Part shown: piece by piece, positions 1 to 6,563 of the stretch
How positions within the stretch are numbered: the stretch's first letter is position 1
How the letters are laid out: each line of letters opens with the position of its first letter
DNA from: Candidatus Jorgensenbacteria bacterium
GTDB lineage: Bacteria > Patescibacteriota > Minisyncoccia > UBA6257 > GWB1-50-10
NCBI GenBank assembly: GCA_016234345.1
Contig: JACRFG010000015.1
Coordinates: 1-26,842, forward strand
Reading direction: 5' to 3'
Length of the DNA stretch: 26,842 bases
The notes under the pieces: model-generated
Seen by the model: the letters and a program-made list of their open reading frames with translations, nothing else
The model's database searches: none
Told to the model about the DNA's origin: nothing
Program-made: the position numbers and the translations under genes

Positions 1-210
1 GCCGGCCTCAATCGCTTGAGGCCTCCAATTAACCGGAGCTTGTGACGGAGGCCACGCCTGAGGAGATTGAGCCGAAGTATTAACGGGAGGCGCTTGTTGA
101 GTTATGGGAGCACCGGACCGTAAAACATCCTCTAATTTCCGTACCCGACCGCGAAGAGATAAAACTAAAACAAGACTAATAATTACTCCAATAAAAGTAA
201 GAAATTCCAT
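1..210 (-). CDS. Membrane protein, N-terminal fragment (possibly DUF2339-like)
   Basis: The gene runs off the left edge, so only about the first 70 residues are visible. The start is an ATG at 210. The protein opens with one hydrophobic segment (residues about 2-18), then a basic stretch with R-G-R-V-R-K-L-E, then a Pro/Gln/Ala-rich linker. One membrane anchor followed by a short charged helix and a proline-rich linker is typical of the N-terminus of large DUF2339 multi-membrane proteins, but the diagnostic part is outside the window, so the family is tentative. An in-frame GTG four codons upstream (220-222) sits about 10 nt after a GGAG and is an alternative start. An extended -10 box at 250-258 fits as its promoter. 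It is divergent from the tRNA-Asp gene. Confidence 0.7.
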   Translation of the reverse strand, partial: MEFLTFIGVIISLVLVLSLRGRVRKLEDVLRSGAPITQQAPPVNTSAQSPQAWPPSQAPVNWRPQAIEAG

Positions 211-249
211 ATTGAGAAGCACCAACCACCAACTCCAATCTTATAATTT

Positions 250-258
250 ATTATACCA
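250..258 (-). promoter_or_regulatory. Extended -10 promoter for the left-edge membrane protein
   Basis: On the minus strand the sequence reads TGGTATAAT, a perfect -10 hexamer (250-255) preceded by TG. A start about 7 nt downstream would give a leader of about 32 nt to the ATG at 210, holding a GGAG. No clear -35 was found. It is divergent from the promoter at 287-315. Confidence 0.55.
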
Positions 259-286
259 TAAGATATTTAACGTTTTATGGAATATA

Positions 287-315
287 TTGCTAAACCAGTA
301 GAAGATTGATACAAT
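287..315 (+). promoter_or_regulatory. Promoter for tRNA-Asp (and probably the GNA1-like gene)
   Basis: A -35 box TTGCTA (287-292) and a -10 box TACAAT (310-315) are separated by exactly 17 bp. The predicted start near 322 lies about 8 nt before the tRNA. No other promoter fits between the tRNA and the acetyltransferase, so this one probably serves both. Confidence 0.65.
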
Positions 316-329
316 CCCCAAGGAAAGTT

Positions 330-407
330 GGACCCGTGGTGTAGCCTGGTTAACACGTCCCCCTGTCACGGGGAAGATCGCCGGTTCAAATCCGGTCGGG
401 TCCGCCA
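330..407 (+). tRNA. tRNA-Asp (anticodon GTC)
   Basis: The acceptor stem pairs GGACCCG (330-336) with CGGGTCC (397-403), followed by discriminator G and an encoded CCA (405-407). The anticodon stem TCCCC/GGGGA (358-362 with 370-374) encloses a 7-nt loop with anticodon GTC at 365-367, preceded by T at 364. The T arm carries GGTTCAAATCC. All arms fold without mismatches. GTC reads the Asp codons GAC and GAU. The gene lies 28 nt upstream of the acetyltransferase start with no terminator between them. Confidence 0.96.
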
Positions 408-435
408 AAGAACTTTAAAAATATAAGGAGATCGC

Positions 436-864
436 ATGGACATCAGAAAATTCGAGCTTGATGATATCAATAAAGGGTTTCTGGAAACACTGGAAAATCT
501 TGCCCCTGTCGGCGAACCAACGCGAGAAAGATCACGAAAGGTCTTTGGAGCCGTGCTCACGAATCCAGTCTATAACATTTTTGTTGCAGAAATAGACGGA
601 AAGATAGTCGGGACAATTACATTACTTATCGAACACAAATTTATTCACGGCGGCGGAAAAGTTGGTCACATCGAAGATGTCGCGACGCGTAAAGGATGGG
701 AAGGACGAGGCATCGGACGCAAACTTGTCGAACGAGCCATTGAAGAAGCTCGCTTCGAAGAATGCTATAAAGTAATTCTTGACTGCAGTGAAGACAATGT
801 ACCTTTCTACGAAAAATGCGGTGCTAGAAAACATGAAATCTCTATGCGATGGGATTTAATTTAA
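436..864 (+). CDS. GNAT acetyltransferase, glucosamine-6-phosphate N-acetyltransferase (GNA1) type
   Basis: A 142-residue single-domain GNAT protein, the usual length of GNA1 enzymes, which transfer acetyl from acetyl-CoA to glucosamine-6-phosphate on the way to UDP-GlcNAc. The GNA1 hallmarks are in order: G-H-I-E-D-V (77-82), the acetyl-CoA loop R-K-G-W-E-G-R-G-I-G-R-K-L (85-97), and D-C-S-E-D-N-V-P-F-Y-E-K-C-G (116-129), where the Tyr and the N-x-x-F-Y-E-K-C-G block are characteristic of the family. AAGGAG at 425-430 sets the start at 436. It follows tRNA-Asp closely and ends just before a hairpin terminator. Most bacteria make this bond late, with GlmU on glucosamine-1-phosphate, so a GNA1-type enzyme suggests the eukaryotic order of steps. 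Another GNAT substrate is possible, but the motif match is good. Confidence 0.85.
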   Translation: MDIRKFELDDINKGFLETLENLAPVGEPTRERSRKVFGAVLTNPVYNIFVAEIDGKIVGTITLLIEHKFIHGGGKVGHIEDVATRKGWEGRGIGRKLVERAIEEARFEECYKVILDCSEDNVPFYEKCGARKHEISMRWDLI

Positions 865-868
865 TGAT

Positions 869-897
869 AAAGCCGCGACGATCGAGTCACGGCTTTT
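869..897 (+). terminator. Intrinsic terminator after the GNA1-like gene
   Basis: The hairpin has arms AAAGCCGCGAC (869-879) and GTCACGGCTTT (886-896), one C-A mismatch, a 6-nt loop and a short T run. It begins 5 nt after the stop codon. Confidence 0.75.
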
Positions 898-952
898 CTA
901 TATCTCTTTTGAAAAAGGGATTCAATTTTATAATAATTAAATTGGTTTCTAC

Positions 953-990
953 TGCCTCAAAAATCACACATATGCGTGATTTTTGAGGCA
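953..990. repeat. 38-bp near-perfect palindrome
   Basis: Arms TGCCTCAAAAATCAC (953-967) and GTGATTTTTGAGGCA (976-990) pair perfectly over 15 bp around an 8-nt centre that contains CATATG. Neither flank has a T run, so it is not a standard terminator. It may be a protein-binding palindrome, or the 5' hairpin of a small RNA ending at the terminator at 1041-1075. Confidence 0.8.
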
Positions 991-1040
991 TGTATAACTA
1001 CTTCATATAAAATGAATTGGCTTTACAGAATCCTAAACTA

Positions 1041-1075
1041 AATCCCGTGAGTACAAACTCACGGGATTATTTTTT
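1041..1075 (+). terminator. Strong intrinsic terminator with no obvious plus-strand gene
   Basis: A perfect 11-bp stem AATCCCGTGAG/CTCACGGGATT (1041-1051 with 1058-1068), a 6-nt loop, and a T-rich tail at 1067-1075 on the plus strand. The minus-strand gene ending at 1081 could also use the stem, but in that direction the tail is broken (TTTAGTTTAG). The better tail points to a transcript coming from the left. Confidence 0.75.
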
Positions 1076-1080
1076 ACTTA

Positions 1081-1320
1081 TTACCCTTCTCCGCCAACAT
1101 CATGCGGTCTCATTTCGCCCCACGAATCTTCGTCGTCTTCATCCTCAGGATCTCGCCTGGCCGGACAATGTTCTTCATGAAAACTGGCTCTACCCGCAAT
1201 ACGTTTCCCACAATAACGGCACTTTTCACAACAAGGCATAATATGTTGAATGCTCATTCCCTTATGACAATCACAATGACATTCTTCTAAATCAATGGAA
1301 CAGCCGCCGGGACCCACCAT
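1081..1320 (-). CDS. Small Cys/His-rich protein, probably zinc-binding
   Basis: A 79-residue protein with no recognised family name. The N-terminal half is packed with possible metal ligands: Cys7, a C-H-C-D-C-H cluster (15-20), then H-x-x-P-C-C-x-x-C-x-x-C-G-K (26-39) and H-x-x-H-C near 48-52. The C-terminal third is acidic (D-E-D-D-E-D). The paired C-x-x-C motifs suggest one or two zinc knuckles, so a nucleic-acid or protein-interaction role is possible but unproven. The ATG at 1320 has an AGGAG 12 nt upstream (1333-1337 on the complement). Plus-strand open frames over this stretch lack these features. It is divergent from the nucleotidyltransferase and ends next to a hairpin. Confidence 0.75.
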   Translation of the reverse strand: MVGPGGCSIDLEECHCDCHKGMSIQHIMPCCEKCRYCGKRIAGRASFHEEHCPARRDPEDEDDEDSWGEMRPHDVGGEG

Positions 1321-1369
1321 ATTTGTTTATCTCCTGATTAATTTATTTTTAGCAATGTATCTGTGGAAT

Positions 1370-1400
1370 AGTATACCTGACCACAATAGCCTTGCGCAAG
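1370..1400. promoter_or_regulatory. Divergent promoter region with CTTGCGCAAG palindrome
   Basis: On the minus strand a -10 box TATACT (1370-1375) with TTGCGC (1394-1399) 18 bp upstream could drive the small Cys-rich gene. On the plus strand TTGCGC (1392-1397) lies 17 bp before TAGAAT (1415-1420), ahead of the nucleotidyltransferase. Both -35-like boxes fall inside the perfect 10-bp palindrome CTTGCGCAAG (1391-1400), which could be a shared operator. The hexamers are weak matches. Confidence 0.35.
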
Positions 1401-1429
1401 TCAATGCCTTACTTTAGAATGGAGGCGAT

Positions 1430-2131
1430 ATGAAAGCCATAATTTTAGCTGCCGGCAAAGGCGAACGAATGAAACCGCTCACTCTCTCCAAACCAAAACC
1501 ACTTCTTATGGTCGGAGGTAAACCAATTCTCCATCATATTGTTTCGGCATTGCCCGAAGAAATAAACGAACTCATTTTTGTAACCGGCTATCTCGGTGAA
1601 CAAATAAAAAACTACTGCGGCAATACATTTCTTGGGAAAAAAGTGGAATACCTAACCCAACGTGAACAAAGGGGAACTTATGATGCTCTCTTACAATGCA
1701 AGCATTTGCTTAAACCCAACGAACGGTTCGCTGTGTTCTATGGCGACGATCTCATCGACCGGCGGGCGGTCGAAGAAGCCTTAAGCCGTGACCTCTCAGT
1801 CATCTGTGCACATGCCGAAGATCCCCGACGTTTTGGGGTTGTTGCATTAAAAGATGATGGCACCATAAGCCACATAGAGGAAAAACCGGAACAACCAGCT
1901 TCAAACCTGGTCATCACGTCAGGCATTATTTTAGACCATCGCGTATTCAACTACCCACCATCCATGCACCCAAAAAGTGGTGAGTACTATCTAACCGTAG
2001 CGATTTCACAAATGGCTAAAGAGCATCCGGTGATCCCGATTAGAACTCCATTCTGGATGCCGCTCGGCACTCCGGAAGATCTTTCTCGAACCGAAGAAAT
2101 TATGCGTAAAAATTACTCCAACCCCTCATAG
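1430..2131 (+). CDS. Sugar-1-phosphate nucleotidyltransferase
   Basis: A 233-residue NDP-sugar pyrophosphorylase, which joins a nucleoside triphosphate and a sugar-1-phosphate into an NDP-sugar plus pyrophosphate. Visible motifs are the nucleotide-binding loop L-A-A-G-K-G-E-R-M-K-P-L-T with P-K-P-L (6-25), the metal-site Y-G-D-D (104-107), F-G-V-V (135-138), I-E-E-K-P-E (149-154), S-G-I-I-L-D (164-169) and G-E-Y-Y-L-T (184-189). It ends soon after the fold, with no left-handed beta-helix, so it is not a GlmU-type bifunctional enzyme. GGAGG at 1421-1425 fixes the start. Substrate (GlcNAc-1-P, Glc-1-P or Man-1-P) cannot be read from the sequence; the GNA1-like neighbour makes GlcNAc-1-P attractive. 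Its last 19 bp overlap the convergent gatA. Confidence 0.88.
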   Translation: MKAIILAAGKGERMKPLTLSKPKPLLMVGGKPILHHIVSALPEEINELIFVTGYLGEQIKNYCGNTFLGKKVEYLTQREQRGTYDALLQCKHLLKPNERFAVFYGDDLIDRRAVEEALSRDLSVICAHAEDPRRFGVVALKDDGTISHIEEKPEQPASNLVITSGIILDHRVFNYPPSMHPKSGEYYLTVAISQMAKEHPVIPIRTPFWMPLGTPEDLSRTEEIMRKNYSNPS

Positions 2132-3579
2132 AGTTGCCCGATATTTAAAATATCCGATTCATGAAAATGCTTACCGATAAGCTGGAACCCTATCGGCAAT
2201 TCTTTGTCTTGAAGAGGATATTTTTTTACCGGAATAGAAATAGCCGGAAGTCCCGCCAAATTCACCGGTATAGTTAAAATATCCGAAAGATACATTGATA
2301 GAGGGTCTAACACCTTATCACCCAACTTAAACGCCGGCGTGGGGCTAGTCGGCGCTAAAATAACATCAACCTCCTTAAATGCTTCGTCAAAATCATTCTT
2401 GATGAGACGGCGAACTTTCTGTGCTTTAGCGTAATAAGCATCGTAATAACCGGCCGAAAGCACGAAAGTGCCGAGGAGAATCCGGCGGCGAGTCTCAACG
2501 CCAAATCCCAAGCCTCTGTTTTTGAAGTATGTTTCGCGAAGATTTTTTATGTGGCCTTCGGCTGCGGCAACCGAGGCATAACGCACGCCATCAAAACGAG
2601 CTAGGTTTGTTGAAACTTCGGCCGGCAAAATAATGTAGTAACAGGAAAGGGCATATTTTGTATGAGGCAAACTAACTTCTTTTATTTCAAACTTTAAGTT
2701 TTTTAATTTTTTAATTGCTTCTTCCACGCCGCGAGCTACTAAATTGTCCAAACCGGCAATAAAATATTCCTTAGGAATGCCGATGGTAAGTTTACGTACT
2801 TCTTCAAGGTTATTTTTAGATAATCCCATTTCAAAGGCACCAACCGGTCGGTCAACGCTCGTTGAATCATATGGATCTTTGCCCGCGATTACCTTAAAAA
2901 CCAAAGCAGCATCCTCAACTGTCTTAGTGATAGGTCCAATCTGATCAAGACTAGAGGCCAAAGCAATCAAACCAAACCGGGAAACAGCGCCGTACGTCGG
3001 CTTAAAACCAACAACGCCGCAGAGAGATGCTGGTTGTCTGATAGATCCACCCGTGTCAGAACCCAATGCAGCCACAGCCATATGTGAAGCCACGGCCGCA
3101 ACCGAACCGCCGGAAGAACCGCCCGGCACTCGCCCAAGATCATGAGGATTATGGGTAAGCTGATAGGCGGAATTTTCAGTGGAAGATCCCATCGCAAACT
3201 CATCAAGATTAGTCTTGCCTAAAATAACCACTCCCTCTTTTTTAAGTTTTTTGACCACGGTTGCATCATAGCTTGCAATATAGCTTTCCAACATTTTAGA
3301 GGCTGCCGTAGTCCGCACCCCTTCAATCAACATATTGTCTTTTATGGCGAACGGCACGCCGGCAAGCGGAGGTACAGCTTCATCTCGTGCCACCATAATA
3401 TCAACCCGTTCAGCTTGGATTGTTGCATCCCGCTCAAGAAGCGTGAGGTAGGCGCCGACTTCCTTATCGCGAACACTAATGTGTTTAAAAAACTCTTGAG
3501 TAATTTCAAGCGCTGAAAATTCGCGATTGAGCAATCCATCATGAAAGGATTTGATTGTAAAATCAGCTAAGTTTTTCAT
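2113..3579 (-). CDS. gatA: Aspartyl/glutamyl-tRNA amidotransferase subunit A
   Basis: A 488-residue amidase-signature protein that releases ammonia from glutamine or asparagine for converting misacylated Glu-tRNA(Gln) or Asp-tRNA(Asn) in the GatCAB complex. The Ser-cisSer-Lys triad is visible: K80 in A-I-K-D-N, S155 in G-G-S-S-G-G-S, and S179 in G-S-D-T-G-G-S-I-R-Q-P. The frame stays open to 3717, but that extension lies inside gatC and has no family similarity, so the ATG at 3579 (M-K-N-L) is chosen; this gives the family's usual length. It starts 10 nt after the gatC stop. gatB is not in the window. Its 3' end overlaps the convergent nucleotidyltransferase by 19 bp with no terminator visible. 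Confidence 0.96.
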   Translation of the reverse strand: MKNLADFTIKSFHDGLLNREFSALEITQEFFKHISVRDKEVGAYLTLLERDATIQAERVDIMVARDEAVPPLAGVPFAIKDNMLIEGVRTTAASKMLESYIASYDATVVKKLKKEGVVILGKTNLDEFAMGSSTENSAYQLTHNPHDLGRVPGGSSGGSVAAVASHMAVAALGSDTGGSIRQPASLCGVVGFKPTYGAVSRFGLIALASSLDQIGPITKTVEDAALVFKVIAGKDPYDSTSVDRPVGAFEMGLSKNNLEEVRKLTIGIPKEYFIAGLDNLVARGVEEAIKKLKNLKFEIKEVSLPHTKYALSCYYIILPAEVSTNLARFDGVRYASVAAAEGHIKNLRETYFKNRGLGFGVETRRRILLGTFVLSAGYYDAYYAKAQKVRRLIKNDFDEAFKEVDVILAPTSPTPAFKLGDKVLDPLSMYLSDILTIPVNLAGLPAISIPVKKYPLQDKELPIGFQLIGKHFHESDILNIGQLYEGLE

Positions 3580-3589
3580 ATATTCAGAT

Positions 3590-3874
3590 CTATTCAAAAA
3601 CCGGCGGCACACGTAATAGGCCTTTCTCTTTATTGGGGAAGCTTTCGATGGCCTTTTCGTTTGATACTCTATTATCCGAAGCGTCGTCGCGTAACACGTT
3701 AGACAAAAAAGTGCCACCGGTCATAGGTTTAACCGACGAGGTATTTACCTCTTTCAATTCTTCAAAATGCTTCAAGATCTTTTCGAGATCAGCGAGTAAT
3801 TTTTCTTCTTCATTCTTTTTGAGCTCGATCCGCGCAAGCTCGGCTAAATTTTCTAAATCTTTTTTAGTAATCAT
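3590..3874 (-). CDS. gatC: Aspartyl/glutamyl-tRNA amidotransferase subunit C
   Basis: A 94-residue protein with the GatC layout: an N-terminal helix M-I-T-K-K-D-L-E-N-L-A-E-L-A-R-I-E-L, an acidic second helix with L-x-x-I-L-K-H-F-E-E-L, and a C-terminal stretch ending L-R-V-P-P-V-F-E. GatC is the small belt subunit that stabilises the GatA-GatB interface. It is directly upstream of gatA in the same direction and begins 11 nt after the stop of the 198-residue protein, so these genes probably share a transcript. Confidence 0.95.
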   Translation of the reverse strand: MITKKDLENLAELARIELKKNEEEKLLADLEKILKHFEELKEVNTSSVKPMTGGTFLSNVLRDDASDNRVSNEKAIESFPNKEKGLLRVPPVFE

Positions 3875-3885
3875 TACTATATATA

Positions 3886-4482
3886 CTAGGATTTACCCAA
3901 TCTTAACACATTATCACGCAATTCAGGCGGTAACGCTAAAAATTTCTTTAGGATATTATTTTCTATATAGTCGGGGGCTACAACATCAACTAGTTGAGCT
4001 TTTTGTAATGCTTGGCTTGGTTGTTCTTTTGCTTGTATGGATTTTTGATACAAAATTGCCTGTTTTAATGCATACAGAGTAGCATAAGCCTTAATCGGAT
4101 CAGCACTCACAGTCAATTCATCTCCCCACAATGGTTTAAAACCGGCCATCTTAAGATTTGTTCTAAGCAACGAAAAAGAAAAATATATATCCTTGGGATG
4201 ATAAAATTTATTTTTAGGATCAGCACCAACCTCTTTTTTGAGACTTATGGGCGGGGATGATTCTTTAGGATTTCTTATGAGTTCGTCAAGCAAGGTATTA
4301 GTATATTGGAACGCATCACGTTTAACAGCTAGTAATACCGCGCCTAAATGTTTTCGCTGTTCCTCGTCGGATATGTTTCTAACTACAACATCAAGTGTTT
4401 CAAAGATGTTCTGATCCAAAGGCACTGGAATCGGTTCCTTAGATTCAAACAATGATTTATTTTTGATGTCTCCTCTCTCCAT
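3886..4482 (-). CDS. Protein of unknown function between gatC and ligA
   Basis: A 198-residue soluble protein I do not recognise. It is charged and largely helical in appearance, with no signal peptide, membrane segment or metal-binding motif. The middle holds F-Y-H-P-K-D-I-Y-F-S-F-S-L-L-R-T (about 103-118) and M-A-G-F-K-P-L-W-G-D-E-L (about 122-133), the most family-like parts; the C-terminus has L-P-P-E-L-R-D-N. The chosen ATG at 4482 has no upstream ribosome site; instead a GGAGAGAGGAG lies just inside the gene. A promoter-like pair at 4489-4516 would put the transcript start at or next to the ATG, so the gene may be leaderless. An internal TTG (codon 11) is the alternative start. It reads on into gatC. 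Confidence 0.8.
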   Translation of the reverse strand: MERGDIKNKSLFESKEPIPVPLDQNIFETLDVVVRNISDEEQRKHLGAVLLAVKRDAFQYTNTLLDELIRNPKESSPPISLKKEVGADPKNKFYHPKDIYFSFSLLRTNLKMAGFKPLWGDELTVSADPIKAYATLYALKQAILYQKSIQAKEQPSQALQKAQLVDVVAPDYIENNILKKFLALPPELRDNVLRLGKS

Positions 4483-4488
4483 ATATGT

Positions 4489-4516
4489 ATTGTATTTTTA
4501 TATTAGATTCTCTCAA
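4489..4516 (-). promoter_or_regulatory. Promoter between ligA and the 198-residue gene
   Basis: On the minus strand TTGAGA (4511-4516) and TACAAT (4489-4494) are 16 bp apart, all within the 35 bp between the ligA stop and the next start. The -10 ends 6 nt before the ATG, predicting a leaderless or almost leaderless mRNA for the unknown protein, gatC and gatA. Confidence 0.5.
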
Positions 4517-4517
4517 T

Positions 4518-6548
4518 TTATGCAACTATCTTCAGAAATTCCTCTTCATTAAGAACGGGGATGTCTAGTTGTAGCGCACGAGCGTGCTTCGAGCCGGGAT
4601 CAACACCTACCACAACATAGCTCGTTTTTTTGGAAACATTTTCCGACACTTCGCCGCCTAAAACTCTTATTTTTTCTTTAGCTTCCTCACGGCTCAACGA
4701 ACTTAAAGTACCTGTAAGCACAAATGTCTTGCCCAACAAGATATTGCCACGCTCAAGAGGTTTGCTTGATTTAAGAGATACGCCTGCTTTTTCTAATCTT
4801 TCAAGCAACTTGATATTCCGAGCTTCCTGGAGCCACCCATGAATACTTTCCGCAACTTTAGGACCTATGTCAGGAATTTTTTGCAAATCATCAACACTAA
4901 GATTCTTATATATCTTCATTGCATCGTGGATATTCGATAAACGGGGGGGAAAAAATTGCCGCGCAAGAAGATTGGCTGTTTCTTCGCCCACATGAAGAAT
5001 TCCCAAACTATATAAAAATCTTGGCAGAGTAATATTTTTTTTGGATTCAATTTCCCTAACAATATTATCAGCTGATTTTTCTCCGAATCGCTCAAGCATC
5101 TTAATATCGTCCTCACTTAAGGTGAAAATATCGGCCGCATCGCTTATCAATCCCTCATCCAAAAATCGATCAATAATCTTCGGTCCAAGACCTCTTATAT
5201 CAAAAGCCGACCTCGAAACAAAATGGTAAAGCGACTCACGAAGTCTCGCCCCGCAACGAGGATTGGAACAACGATATAATGCCCCTTCTCGTATAACCCG
5301 AGATCCATCAACAGGACATTTATCCGGCATGTTTAGTTTCTTCTCTTTGCCAGTTCTAAGTTTCACCAAAACCTGGGTAATCTGCGGGATTACGTCACCG
5401 GCCCGGCTTACCACCACCGTATCGCCTATTTTTAGGCCTAAACGCTCTATTTCGTCGTAGTTGTGAAGCGTTGCGTGGCTTATCGTCACGCCGCCGACCT
5501 CTACCGGCAGAAGCTCAGCCACCGGCGTCAAAACGCCGGTACGACCCACTTGTATCTTAACGTTTCTGACCTTGGTCGTCGCTTCTCTTGGAGAAAACTT
5601 ATAAGCAATGGCTCCTCGGGGGGCCTTCCCGACAATCCCCGCTTTCTCATTGATCTCGTTATCGTTTATAGAAACAACTATGCCGTCAATTTCATAAGAA
5701 AGTTTTTCTCTTTTGTTTTTGACGTATTCATGAAACTCAAAAATCCCATCCATAGATTTAACCACTTTACCCTCCGGATTCGGCGATATGCCGTATTTTT
5801 TAAGCATTTCGTACTCTTCGCTGTGCGTTCGACAATATGCCCACTGTGACGAATCCCTACCCAAAAGACTATACGCGAAAAAACTAAGCTTCCGGCTTGC
5901 GGTTATTGCAGAATCTAATTGTCGCAAGGAACCAGCCGCCATATTACGCGGATTAGCAAAAACCTTTTCTCCTTTCTTAGAGTTTTCTTTGTTAATGCGT
6001 TCGAACTCTTTTTTGGTTATAAAAACTTCTCCTCTTACAAAAAGTTTCGGGGGAAAATTACCTTCCAACTTCAACGGAATAGCTTCTATTGTTTTAAGAT
6101 TCTGTGTTATGTCCTCGCCAACCTCACCGTTGCCGCGAGTGCTGCCCTCAACAAAAATCCCATTTTCATATTTTAATTCCACGGCCAATCCATCCATTTT
6201 GAGATCACAATAAAATTCTCGTTCTATCTTTCTTCCTAAATAATTTTCGAGGCGCTCAAACCAAGCCATTACCTCTTCCTTAGAAAAAACATCATTTAAA
6301 GAATTCATTCTGACCGGATGAATTACTTTTCTAAACTGCGTCAATGGTTTTCCACCGATTCGCTGCGTCGGCGAGTCTAGCGTTACAAATTCAGGAAACT
6401 CGCGTTCTAAATCAGTGAGTTCTTTTTTAAGTGAATCGAGCGCGGCTTCAGAAATGAGCGATTGATCCAAAACATGATAAGCGTAACGATACCGATTGAT
6501 TTCGACTTTAAGTTTTTCAATACGTTCTCGAGCAATCCGTCTATCCAT
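4518..6548 (-). CDS. ligA: NAD-dependent DNA ligase
   Basis: A 676-residue LigA that seals nicks in replication and repair using NAD. Domains in order: Ia (about 1-65, with Y-A-Y-H), adenylation domain with nucleophile K117 in L-K-M-D-G-L-A and T-R-G-N-G (137-141), OB fold with S-H-A-T-L-H-N-Y-D-E-I (357-367), zinc motif (411-432), helix-hairpin-helix region (about 450-575) and C-terminal BRCT (about 603-676, L-L-G-K-T-F-V-L-T-G-T-L). Two oddities are visible. The D-A-E-Y-D segment that contacts NMN in E. coli LigA is E-A-A-L-D here, losing the Tyr. The zinc site has C411, C427 and C432, but the expected second Cys is D414. The start at 6548 has a weak TAAGG upstream. It follows the minor pilin genes by 15 nt and is probably co-transcribed. 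Confidence 0.97.
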   Translation of the reverse strand: MDRRIARERIEKLKVEINRYRYAYHVLDQSLISEAALDSLKKELTDLEREFPEFVTLDSPTQRIGGKPLTQFRKVIHPVRMNSLNDVFSKEEVMAWFERLENYLGRKIEREFYCDLKMDGLAVELKYENGIFVEGSTRGNGEVGEDITQNLKTIEAIPLKLEGNFPPKLFVRGEVFITKKEFERINKENSKKGEKVFANPRNMAAGSLRQLDSAITASRKLSFFAYSLLGRDSSQWAYCRTHSEEYEMLKKYGISPNPEGKVVKSMDGIFEFHEYVKNKREKLSYEIDGIVVSINDNEINEKAGIVGKAPRGAIAYKFSPREATTKVRNVKIQVGRTGVLTPVAELLPVEVGGVTISHATLHNYDEIERLGLKIGDTVVVSRAGDVIPQITQVLVKLRTGKEKKLNMPDKCPVDGSRVIREGALYRCSNPRCGARLRESLYHFVSRSAFDIRGLGPKIIDRFLDEGLISDAADIFTLSEDDIKMLERFGEKSADNIVREIESKKNITLPRFLYSLGILHVGEETANLLARQFFPPRLSNIHDAMKIYKNLSVDDLQKIPDIGPKVAESIHGWLQEARNIKLLERLEKAGVSLKSSKPLERGNILLGKTFVLTGTLSSLSREEAKEKIRVLGGEVSENVSKKTSYVVVGVDPGSKHARALQLDIPVLNEEEFLKIVA

Positions 6549-6563
6549 ATTATGTAAATTACC

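Noticed and set aside
1017..1290. Plus-strand open frames opposite the Cys/His-rich gene
   Set aside because: One begins upstream of and runs through the terminator hairpin; neither has a ribosome site or coherent motifs, unlike the minus-strand gene.
1430..2131. GlmU
   Set aside because: The protein ends after the nucleotidyltransferase fold, with no hexapeptide-repeat acetyltransferase domain.
3580..3717. A longer gatA start at 3717
   Set aside because: The extension lies within gatC, matches nothing in GatA, and the ATG at 3579 gives the usual length and catalytic numbering.
5463..6213. Plus-strand open frames opposite ligA
   Set aside because: They lie wholly opposite a complete, motif-rich ligA and show no recognisable features.
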